Shown here: positions 1 to 5,058 of the stretch, piece after piece
Layout: each line of letters starts with the position of its first letter
Numbering within the stretch: position 1 is the stretch's first letter
DNA from: Candidatus Avimonoglobus intestinipullorum
GTDB lineage: Bacteria; Bacillota; Clostridia; UBA1381
Direction: 5' to 3'
Length of the DNA stretch: 6,091 nt
Assembly: GCA_018714645.1 (NCBI GenBank)
Contig: DVND01000203.1
Span: forward strand, 1 to 6,091
Notes under the pieces: generated by a model
Databases searched by the model: none
Told to the model about the DNA's origin: nothing
What the model saw: only the letters and a program-made list of their open reading frames with translations
Program-made: the position numbers and the translations under genes

Positions 1-348
1 GGCTTCCGGCGTGGGTTGGGGGGTCGGTTCCGGCGTGGGCTCCGGCTCGTCATAAATCAGCGTCGTTTTTTTCAGGATGCTGGCCGCGTCTGCAACGTTA
101 AAGCCCAAAATCTTTTCAAGCACCGCCCCCACATCGATTTCTTCCTGCTCCTGATGCAGCTCGCTTTGGATCACCGTCTTGTAAAACGCATCGGAAAACG
201 CCAGCTCCTGGTGCTTTTCCGAAACGCCCCGCAGCAGCAGGCATACCAGCCCCAGCACCACCCCAAACGCAAAGCACGCGCAGCACACAATGATCTTTTG
301 CCGCGTTAAAACAACCGTCTTGAATCTTGTCCTCTTTCCAAACCGCAT
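1..348 (-). CDS. spoIIP: Probable stage II sporulation protein P (SpoIIP), N-terminal part, cut by window edge
   Basis: The reverse strand is open from an ATG at 348 to the window edge, giving 116 codons. GGAGG lies 10 nt upstream of the ATG. The peptide has a basic start (MRFGKRTRFK), one hydrophobic membrane segment at about residues 19-39, then an extracytoplasmic stretch with ILGFNVADAASIL at about 82-94 and a Pro/Glu/Thr-rich linker (EPEPTPEPTPQPTPEA). An N-terminal anchor, an 'ilG-d-sLL'-like motif and an acidic Pro-rich linker are how many clostridial SpoIIP proteins begin. SpoIIP is the amidase/endopeptidase that works with SpoIID and SpoIIM to thin septal peptidoglycan during forespore engulfment. 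The catalytic amidase domain would lie outside the window, so the call rests on N-terminal architecture and on a sigma-E-like promoter upstream. Another membrane-anchored wall enzyme or sporulation protein is possible. Confidence 0.5.
   Translation of the reverse strand, partial: MRFGKRTRFKTVVLTRQKIIVCCACFAFGVVLGLVCLLLRGVSEKHQELAFSDAFYKTVIQSELHQEQEEIDVGAVLEKILGFNVADAASILKKTTLIYDEPEPTPEPTPQPTPEA
4..39. repeat. 12-bp direct repeat coding a Pro-Thr-Pro-Glu linker
   Basis: TTCCGGCGTGGG occurs at 4-15 and again at 28-39, exactly 24 bp (8 codons) apart. On the minus strand it encodes repeated PTPE units of the extracytoplasmic linker of the partial spoIIP-like gene. Such low-complexity linkers vary in length by slippage. 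The repeat may continue beyond the window edge. Confidence 0.6.
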
Positions 349-378
349 GAAGCCACATCCTCCAATCCGTAATACTAC

Positions 379-408
379 AGTTTACGCGTACCGTACCGGA
401 ATTATGAC
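379..408 (-). promoter_or_regulatory. Candidate sigma-E promoter for the spoIIP-like gene
   Basis: Read on the minus strand, GTCATAAT (408-401) is followed after 14 nt by CGTAAACT (386-379). This resembles the mother-cell sigma-E pattern (about -35 kTCATATT, 14-15 nt, -10 CATACAcT); the -10 matches at 6 of 8 positions. Transcription would begin near 372, leaving a leader of about 24 nt that contains the GGAGG of the downstream gene. SpoIIP is a known sigma-E target in Bacillus, so site and gene call support each other, but both are inferences. Confidence 0.45.
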
Positions 409-424
409 AACTTGTATTTTTTAT

Positions 425-452
425 TTGCTTTTTGGATAAATTATGGTATAAT
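425..452 (+). promoter_or_regulatory. Sigma-A promoter of smpB (extended -10)
   Basis: TTGCTT (425-430), a 16-nt spacer, then TATAAT (447-452), preceded by TGG to give a perfect extended -10 (TGgTATAAT, 444-452). The predicted start is near 459, so the smpB Shine-Dalgarno (467-474) lies inside a short leader. It stands back to back with the spoIIP promoter, the two -35 boxes being 16 bp apart. Confidence 0.75.
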
Positions 453-479
453 TTAGAAATGAGGCAGAGGAGGGATACC

Positions 480-950
480 ATGCAAAAGGAACAGACAAAG
501 ACGCTGGCGCAGAACAAAAAGGCGCGCCACGATTATTTTATTATAGAAACCTACGAAACGGGCATCGAACTGGCGGGGACGGAGGTTAAATCCATCCGCC
601 AGGGCAAGGTGAACCTGTCTGACGCATACGCCTCCATCAAGGACGGCGAGGTGTTCATCAAGGGCATGAACATCAGCCCATATGAGCAGGGCAACATCTT
701 CAACCGCGACCCCCTGCGGGACCGCAAGCTGCTGCTGCACAAGCGCGAAATCCGCAAGCTGATCGGGCAAATCCAGCAGCAGGGCTACGCGCTGATTCCC
801 CTGTCGCTCTATTTGAAGGGGTCTCTGGTGAAGGTCTCGCTGGCGGTGGCAAAGGGGAAAAAGCTCTATGACAAGCGCAGCGACCTGGCAGAACGCGCCT
901 CCCGGCGTGACATGGACCGGGCGTTTAAAGAGCAAAACAACAGATATTAA
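480..950 (+). CDS. smpB: SsrA-binding protein SmpB
   Basis: A 156-residue protein, the usual SmpB length. It is the tmRNA partner in trans-translation: it binds the tRNA-like domain of tmRNA and places it in the A site of stalled ribosomes so the nascent chain can be tagged and the ribosome released. Family hallmarks read in order: NKKARHDYFI near residues 12-21, GTEVKSIRQGK at 33-43, KGMNISPYEQGN at 61-72, DPLRDRKLLLHKREI at 77-91 and KGKKLYDKR at 125-133, then the basic C-terminal tail that enters the decoding channel. The ATG at 480 is preceded by AGGAGG (468-473) with 6-nt spacing. An in-frame upstream ATG at 432 lies ahead of the -10 box and is excluded. The tmRNA gene itself is not next door, and the rnr gene often found upstream is replaced here by a divergent sporulation-type gene. 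Confidence 0.97.
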   Translation: MQKEQTKTLAQNKKARHDYFIIETYETGIELAGTEVKSIRQGKVNLSDAYASIKDGEVFIKGMNISPYEQGNIFNRDPLRDRKLLLHKREIRKLIGQIQQQGYALIPLSLYLKGSLVKVSLAVAKGKKLYDKRSDLAERASRRDMDRAFKEQNNRY

Positions 951-978
951 AAAAGCGGGCCGGGGGCCCGCTTTTTTT
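949..978. terminator. Bidirectional terminator downstream of smpB
   Basis: AGCGGGC (954-960) pairs with GCCCGCT (966-972) around a 5-nt loop. The stem is followed by a 7-T run on the plus strand (972-978). An A run (949-954) makes it equally good on the minus strand, where 6 Ts follow the stem. It overlaps the smpB stop codon. On the minus strand it would end the candidate small RNA that starts near 1081. Confidence 0.9.
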
Positions 979-1081
979 GTGGAATTATAATGTACTTTTC
1001 ATTATTAATGGAGATTAAGTACAGGTGTTGCAATAAATTCAATGACAAATCATTGCTTGTAATTATGATTTATATTCCACT
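949..1081 (-). ncRNA. Candidate structured small RNA (about 130 nt), unknown family
   Basis: This gene-free interval folds into a compact branched shape with defined ends. The closing stem pairs GTGGAA (979-984) with TTCCAC (1075-1080) and continues as TATAA (986-990) with TTATA (1070-1074): 11 pairs with one bulged base. Inside are GTACTT/AAGTAC (992-997 with 1017-1022), with a small CATT/AATG hairpin in its loop, and CAATGA/TCATTG (1040-1045 with 1050-1055) with a 4-nt loop. A sigma-A-like promoter on the minus strand predicts a start at 1081 or 1080, the edge of the closing stem, and the smpB terminator serves as 3' end right after the other arm. No convincing open frame is present. I do not recognise it as tmRNA, 6S RNA, SRP RNA or a known riboswitch. 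A small inverted-repeat element is the main alternative. Confidence 0.42.
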
Positions 1082-1087
1082 TTATTA

Positions 1088-1116
1088 AGTATAACACAAA
1101 AATAATGCAACGTCAA
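1088..1116 (-). promoter_or_regulatory. Sigma-A-like promoter pointing left, for the candidate small RNA
   Basis: On the minus strand TTGACG (1116-1111), a 17-nt spacer and TATACT (1093-1088), preceded by TGT, form an extended -10. There is no open reading frame of useful size downstream before the 949-978 terminator, so its product would be a short untranslated RNA. It lies within the leader region of the divergent HTH gene, leaving room for cross-regulation. Confidence 0.6.
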
Positions 1117-1119
1117 TGG

Positions 1120-1136
1120 TTAAATAAGAAATTTAA
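1120..1136. repeat. Short inverted repeat upstream of the HTH gene
   Basis: TTAAAT (1120-1125) and ATTTAA (1131-1136) are 6-bp arms around a 5-nt spacer, between the leftward promoter and the HTH gene. It could be an operator for the adjacent small regulator, but arms made only of A and T arise easily by chance in DNA this AT-rich. Confidence 0.2.
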
Positions 1137-1187
1137 GTCTATGTGATTAAAGTCATTCTCTTGGTAAAATATAATGAGGGTGATATC

Positions 1188-1418
1188 ATGAAAAAAGAAT
1201 ACAAAACCTATTACAAAAAGTTGGGTTTAAATATAGCCTATTATAGAAAAATGCGGGATTTAACACAGGAACAGCTTGCCGAAAAGATGGATATTTCACA
1301 AACCCATATCAGCAAAATGGAAGTCGCATCAGTTGGTATTTCATTAGACAAGCTCTTTCAGCTTGCAGAAATATTAAAAGTCCCGCCCTATAAACTCCTG
1401 GAGTTCAAAGAAGACTAA
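1188..1418 (+). CDS. Small HTH (XRE/Cro-C1 type) transcriptional regulator
   Basis: A 76-residue protein that is essentially one helix-turn-helix domain. Helix 2 reads TQEQLAEKM (about 26-34) and recognition helix 3 SQTHISKME (about 37-45), followed by ISLDKLFQLAEILKVPPYKLL, the typical closing helices of the Cro/C1 fold. It should bind DNA as a dimer; it has no sensor or effector domain, so its signal cannot be inferred. The start at 1188 is chosen for GAGGG at 1176-1180 with 7-nt spacing; an in-frame start at 1143 has no ribosome site. Codon use is rich in AAA, ATA and TTA, clearly more AT-rich than smpB or the ATPase, which suggests later acquisition. It converges on the secreted peptidase gene and shares its terminator. 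Targets are unknown; candidates are its own leader and the palindrome at 2474-2494. Confidence 0.85.
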   Translation: MKKEYKTYYKKLGLNIAYYRKMRDLTQEQLAEKMDISQTHISKMEVASVGISLDKLFQLAEILKVPPYKLLEFKED

Positions 1419-1445
1419 AAAAAGACGCTCAGAAAGCGTCTTTTT
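1419..1445. terminator. Bidirectional terminator between the HTH gene and the secreted peptidase gene
   Basis: GACGCT (1424-1429) pairs with AGCGTC (1435-1440) around CAGAA, flanked by an A run on the left and five Ts on the right (1441-1445). It works in both directions for two convergent genes. The minus-strand stop codon (1444-1446) sits in the T run and the plus-strand stop ends at 1418, so the 3' ends are nearly touching. Confidence 0.9.
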
Positions 1446-2448
1446 ATTTTGTAATCGCTTGTATAAACGAGATATCCGTCAATTCATAATTTTTCAGGCA
1501 AGTTTCCTCAAAAGTCACCCATTCGCTGTCTGTGTAGGCCGGTTCGTTGTAATAAATGGTATCGCCCTCATAGCCGACAGCTACCATGGTATGCGGATAA
1601 CCCTCATACCGCACCATCACGCCCTGCGGGTTCCTGTCCAGCGCTTCCTTCAGCGCATTGATAACGTCCGCATCCGACGAGGCGTTGATATACGTCGCAC
1701 CGCGCCAATCGTCATACCGCGCAAAGTACGGGGACGCACTGTCCAGCGCCTGTACAAACCGCACGCCGAACCGTTCAACAATTCCGCCGTGGCTGCGCAT
1801 ATAAGCGCCGCTTCCGCCGCCTTCACTGTTAAACGCCGCAACATCCGCCGGCGTTACCGCTTCGCCTTTCACATTGGAAATCAACATCGCATAGGAGCAC
1901 ACCCAGCAATAGCCGCTGCCATCGCCCAAGCCCCATTTGCCATCCCGCTGGCTATAGAAATAATGGTCGTTTTTCACCTCCGGCTGCGCCGCGCTCGCTG
2001 CCAGCAGCGACGCTCTGTCTGTCGCATCCAGGCTTTCCCCATAGAAAATATGCACCGTGGATCCAACCCAGGCCACTTCCGCGCCGAAAGCCTCCGCAAC
2101 CGCCCGCACCGGCAAATATGTACTGTCGTTAATAATGGCGGGCGCCATGCTCAACTGTCTGGTTTCATCATTGACGACCATCTCGTCGCTGCCAATTTTC
2201 AGCCGCACCAGCGTATCGTCATTCCACAAGGTCGCAGTCTGCTCCCCGCCGACCCATACCAGCACCAGCCCCAGCTCCTCCGCAATGGGGCGGATCGGGA
2301 CAAGGGTTGTCCCATCCCGGACAACGGGCGGCTGCTCAAAATCGAGCGCTTTCCCGTTCACGGCAATTTGTGTATCTTCCGCTGCGGATGCGCAGAGCGC
2401 ACTCCATAAAACAGCAAAGAATATAGCGAAAAAAGAACCCTTTTTCAT
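1444..2448 (-). CDS. Secreted protein: copper-amine-oxidase-type stalk domain plus C39-like peptidase domain
   Basis: A 334-residue exported protein. A signal peptide (MKK then a hydrophobic run, likely cut near ASAA at about 20-23) lacks a lipobox, so the product is probably released or wall-associated. Residues about 27-136 match the copper amine oxidase N-terminal domain, with duplicated motifs VVRDGTTLVPIRPIAEELG (42-60) and AIINDSTYLPVRAVAEAFG (104-122). In Clostridia this is a common extracellular module and does not imply oxidase activity. Residues about 160-330 resemble a C39-like papain-fold peptidase: Q167 in SQRDGKWG, putative nucleophile C181 in YCWVCSYAM, H286 in YPHTMVAVGY and N301 in YYNEP. 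Unusual points are CWVC where CGP is common, and Asn where Asp is common. Substrate is unknown; wall proteins or peptides are plausible. GGAGA with 6-nt spacing supports the ATG at 2448. Expression looks operator-controlled. Confidence 0.85.
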   Translation of the reverse strand: MKKGSFFAIFFAVLWSALCASAAEDTQIAVNGKALDFEQPPVVRDGTTLVPIRPIAEELGLVLVWVGGEQTATLWNDDTLVRLKIGSDEMVVNDETRQLSMAPAIINDSTYLPVRAVAEAFGAEVAWVGSTVHIFYGESLDATDRASLLAASAAQPEVKNDHYFYSQRDGKWGLGDGSGYCWVCSYAMLISNVKGEAVTPADVAAFNSEGGGSGAYMRSHGGIVERFGVRFVQALDSASPYFARYDDWRGATYINASSDADVINALKEALDRNPQGVMVRYEGYPHTMVAVGYEGDTIYYNEPAYTDSEWVTFEETCLKNYELTDISFIQAITK

Positions 2449-2473
2449 AATATTTCTCCAAATTATTAATTAG

Positions 2474-2494
2474 TATGTTACAAATTGTAACATA
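2474..2494. promoter_or_regulatory. 21-bp perfect palindrome, candidate operator over the -10 box
   Basis: TATGTTACAA (2474-2483), a central A, then TTGTAACATA (2485-2494): ten-base arms with no mismatch. It covers the -10 element (2484-2489) and the predicted start of the secreted peptidase gene, the position expected for a repressor site. The core TTACAAATTGT recurs at 5003-5013. The regulator is unknown; a two-fold site fits a dimeric repressor such as a TetR, BlaI or XRE type, but the sequence alone does not decide. Confidence 0.6.
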
Positions 2495-2512
2495 TTTTTC
2501 ATAATTCGTCAA
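2484..2512 (-). promoter_or_regulatory. Sigma-A promoter of the secreted peptidase gene
   Basis: On the minus strand TTGACG (2512-2507), a 17-nt spacer and TACAAT (2489-2484), preceded by TGT as an extended -10. The start is predicted near 2477, giving a leader of about 28 nt with the GGAGA site. The promoter lies in the 87-nt gap after the ATPase gene. No clear terminator separates the two genes, so some read-through is possible. Confidence 0.75.
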
Positions 2513-2535
2513 CAGGTTTCCATAAATTTTCCAAT

Positions 2536-4905
2536 TTACAGTTGTTCTTTTTTTCGCCGCCGGCGTTCTGCCAGCCGTTCTGATACCGTTTTGAGTTTTT
2601 CAAACAACAGGGTCGTATACCGCATCACCGGCTCCGTGATGATTGCAAACGCCCCCAACAGCATCATTCCCTTGACAGAAATCGCCTCCATGCTGAACAG
2701 GCCGTTTAACAGCGTCCCGCTGACAACCATGCCTACAATCATCGCCCCGAACAGCGCCCAGCGCCATGCATTCATCGGGCGGCTGACGCGGTAGAGCACC
2801 ATCAGCCCCACTATCAAAAGCAGGATGACGGACGCCGTTGAAATATCTTCGGGCGCGACGCCAAATACCTCGCCGAACACGACCATCGCGCCGACGACCA
2901 CAAAATTCGTGATCCCCGCCGGGAACGCCGCAAACAGCAAATTCTGCAGGAATTTCCCTTTGATAATATTCTTATTGGGCTCCAGCGCAAGGAAAAAGCC
3001 CGGGACGCCAATGGTAAACACGCTCACCAACGACATCTGCGACGGCACCAACGGGTAATTGACCATAAAAATGATGGAAAACAGGGCCATCAGCAGGGAG
3101 AAAATATTTTTCACCAAAAACAACGTGGACGACCGCTGGATGTTGTTCACCACGCGCCGCCCCTCCAGCACCACCGCGGGCATGGCGGAAAAATCCGAAT
3201 CCAGCAGCACCAGCTGGGATGCATGGGCCGCCGCGTCGCTCCCCGACGCCATGGCGATACTGCAATCCGCCTTTTTCAGCGCCAGGATGTCGTTTACGCC
3301 GTCCCCCGTCATGGCGACGGTTTTCCCCGCCTTTTGCAGGGCCAGCACAAACTGCTTTTTCTGTTCCGGCGTGACCCGCCCGAACACCGTATATTTTAAA
3401 ACCGCCGCCTCGGTCTGCTCCGCAGTCTGCAATTCTGACGCGTCAATATACCGCTCTGCCCCATGGATCCCCGCCTGCTTTGCCACCTCGGACACCGTCA
3501 TGGCATTGTCGCCCGAAATCACCTTGATATCCACACCCTGCTGCGCAAAATACCGGAAGGTTTCCGCCGCATTTTCCCGCACCGGATTGGACAGCAGCAG
3601 CAACGCCAGCGGCTGCACCCCTCCCAGCAGGCCGTCGCTTCCCGGCTCCGACTGCGCAAACACCAGCACCCGGAAGCCTTTTTGCGAATACCCCTCAATC
3701 TGCTGCCGGTATTCTTCGTACCGCTCCCGCAGTACAAATTCCGGCGCACCCAGCACATAGGCCGCATCCTCAAACGCCACGCCGCTGTACTTCGTCTTTG
3801 AGGAAAAAGGGATGGTCTTGACCGCTTTTGTATCTGTTCCCTTTGTAAAACGCGCCTTTAAGGCGTTCATCGTGGCGTTATCGTCCACCATGTTCTGCAT
3901 AAACCCGCCCAGCAGCGTCTCCAAATCCGCTGTGCCGCCATGCAGGGGGATGACTTCGTTCACTTCCATGTTGTTTTCCGTAATCGTCCCGGTTTTGTCC
4001 ACGCAAAGCACATTCACCCGCGCCAGCGTCTCAATGCAGGACATTTGATGGATCAGCACTTTCCTGCGGGCAAGGCGGATGACGCTGACCGCCAGCGCCA
4101 CGCTGGCCAGCAGATACAGCCCTTCCGGGATCATCCCGATCAGCGCCGCCACCATGGCCGTAACGCTGTCACGGATGGATTCCCCCATAAATGCGACATG
4201 CTCATAAAACATGATCAAGCCAATGGGGATAATGACAATCCCCACCATTTTAATCAAACTGTTCAGCGAGCGCATCATCTCGGACTGTTCGCCGCCCCGC
4301 TCCGCCTTTGCCTCCAGCGTCAGCTTCGAGATATAGGAATCCGCCCCAACCTGTTCCAGCCGCGCCTTGCATGTACCGGACACCACAAAACTGCCGGACA
4401 TCAGACGGTCACCCGGCCTTTTCGTAATTTCATCCGGCTCCCCGGTCAGCAGTGCTTCATTGACCTGCACCTCGCCGTCCACCACAATCGCGTCCGCGCA
4501 AATCTGGTTTCCCGCAGCAAACAGAACAATGTCATCCAGCACCAGCTCCTCCGACGGCACCGTCTCCTCCCTGCCGCCGCGCAGCACCCGCGTCTTGGGC
4601 GCATTCAGCACGGACAGCTTGTCCAGCACCCGCTTTGAACGGATCTCCTGAATGATCCCAATGAGCGTATTTGCCAAAATGACCGGGACAAACGTCAGTT
4701 CCTTAAATGCGCCCACCAGCGCCAGCAGCACTGCAAGCACCGCAAAAATCAGGTTGAAATATGTAAAAACATTGCTTGATATAATTTCCCCCACCGTTTT
4801 GGAAGCGGCGTCCACCGGCGCATTCGTCTTGCCCTGTACGACGCGTTCTAAAACCTCTTCAGGCGTTAATCCGCGCTGGGGGTCTGTGTAAAATGGTTCT
4901 TCCAT
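2536..4905 (-). CDS. CtpE-like P-type cation-transporting ATPase (probable Ca2+)
   Basis: A 789-residue P-type ATPase that should use ATP to move a cation across the membrane. Visible motifs, numbered from the chosen start: actuator-domain LTGEP (TGE at 154-156), IPEGL in M4 (near 259-263), phosphorylation site DKTGTIT (Asp303), and hinge TGDGVND (533-539). About ten membrane segments are apparent, four before the phosphorylation domain and the rest after about 590. There is no heavy-metal N-terminal domain and no CPC, so it is not a P1B pump. TVGEIISSNVF, LIGIIQEIRSK and RLMSGSFVVSG closely recall mycobacterial CtpE, reported as a Ca2+ transporter; the substrate here is inferred from that. 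The ATG at 4905 has GGGAG with 8-nt spacing. In-frame starts at 4977 (inside the -35 box) and 4938 (no ribosome site, about 4 nt from the predicted transcript start) are rejected. Transcribed alone from its own promoter. Confidence 0.92.
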   Translation of the reverse strand: MEEPFYTDPQRGLTPEEVLERVVQGKTNAPVDAASKTVGEIISSNVFTYFNLIFAVLAVLLALVGAFKELTFVPVILANTLIGIIQEIRSKRVLDKLSVLNAPKTRVLRGGREETVPSEELVLDDIVLFAAGNQICADAIVVDGEVQVNEALLTGEPDEITKRPGDRLMSGSFVVSGTCKARLEQVGADSYISKLTLEAKAERGGEQSEMMRSLNSLIKMVGIVIIPIGLIMFYEHVAFMGESIRDSVTAMVAALIGMIPEGLYLLASVALAVSVIRLARRKVLIHQMSCIETLARVNVLCVDKTGTITENNMEVNEVIPLHGGTADLETLLGGFMQNMVDDNATMNALKARFTKGTDTKAVKTIPFSSKTKYSGVAFEDAAYVLGAPEFVLRERYEEYRQQIEGYSQKGFRVLVFAQSEPGSDGLLGGVQPLALLLLSNPVRENAAETFRYFAQQGVDIKVISGDNAMTVSEVAKQAGIHGAERYIDASELQTAEQTEAAVLKYTVFGRVTPEQKKQFVLALQKAGKTVAMTGDGVNDILALKKADCSIAMASGSDAAAHASQLVLLDSDFSAMPAVVLEGRRVVNNIQRSSTLFLVKNIFSLLMALFSIIFMVNYPLVPSQMSLVSVFTIGVPGFFLALEPNKNIIKGKFLQNLLFAAFPAGITNFVVVGAMVVFGEVFGVAPEDISTASVILLLIVGLMVLYRVSRPMNAWRWALFGAMIVGMVVSGTLLNGLFSMEAISVKGMMLLGAFAIITEPVMRYTTLLFEKLKTVSERLAERRRRKKEQL

Positions 4906-4948
4906 ATGTATGTCTCCCAATATCCTCTGTTTCCCCATGATATAACAC

Positions 4949-4977
4949 ATCATACCACATTCCGGCGGGGTTTTCAA
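4949..4977 (-). promoter_or_regulatory. Sigma-A promoter of the P-type ATPase gene
   Basis: On the minus strand TTGAAA (4977-4972), a 17-nt spacer and TATGAT (4954-4949), preceded by TGG as an extended -10. The start is predicted near 4942, giving a leader of about 37 nt before the ATG at 4905. The -10 area (ATGTGGTATGAT) is nearly the same as that of xerD (ATGTGGTATAAT). Confidence 0.75.
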
Positions 4978-5002
4978 TTTCTATATTCTTAAATAATCAT
5001 AA

Positions 5003-5013
5003 ACAATTTGTAA
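5003..5013 (-). promoter_or_regulatory. Operator-like 11-mer upstream of the ATPase promoter
   Basis: The minus strand reads TTACAAATTGT here, identical to the core of the palindrome at 2474-2494. It lies about 25 bp upstream of the ATPase -35 box. Only one half is well preserved; the flank reads TTATG rather than AACAT. It may be a weaker site for the same regulator, or a chance match in AT-rich DNA. Confidence 0.25.
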
Positions 5014-5023
5014 AGATTCCATG

Positions 5024-5051
5024 AAAAAAGACAGGAATTACTTCCTGTCTT
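5024..5051 (-). terminator. Terminator of xerD
   Basis: AGACAGGAA (5029-5037) pairs with TTCCTGTCT (5042-5050) through nine base pairs around a 4-nt loop. Reading on the minus strand, six Ts follow (5029-5024). It begins 8 nt after the xerD stop codon and insulates the ATPase promoter from xerD transcription. Confidence 0.9.
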
Positions 5052-5058
5052 GCAATTT

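Noticed and set aside
432..479. Longer smpB start at 432
   Set aside because: It lies upstream of the -10 box (447-452), so it is not in the transcript. The ATG at 480 has an ideal AGGAGG.
453..935. Open frame on the minus strand opposite smpB
   Set aside because: The plus strand is an unmistakable SmpB, and the opposite frame shows no domain or ribosome site.
979..1080. Miniature inverted-repeat transposable element with GTGGAAT termini
   Set aside because: The ends are inverted repeats, but there is no clear target duplication (only T-rich flanks) and no second copy in the window. The aligned promoter and terminator fit an RNA gene better. Not excluded without a genome search.
979..1187. 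tmRNA gene (ssrA) next to smpB
   Set aside because: No tRNA-Ala-like acceptor ends, no CCA-proximal T arm and no tag-peptide frame were seen on either strand.
1459..2409. Long open frame on the plus strand opposite the secreted peptidase gene
   Set aside because: No ribosome site, and the translation is rich in Arg, His and Pro like an antisense shadow, with no recognisable domain. The minus-strand protein has a signal peptide and two known domains.
2474..2494. Palindrome as terminator of the ATPase gene
   Set aside because: The stem is all but GC-free, no U run follows, and it sits on the promoter of the next gene.
3059..3760. Plus-strand open frames across the ATPase gene, such as 3059-3760 and 3940-4638
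   Set aside because: Low-complexity translations antisense to conserved ATPase motifs, with no promoter or ribosome site.
4906..4977. Longer ATPase starts at 4977 or 4938
   Set aside because: 4977 lies in the -35 box and 4938 is only about 4 nt from the predicted transcript start, without a ribosome site.
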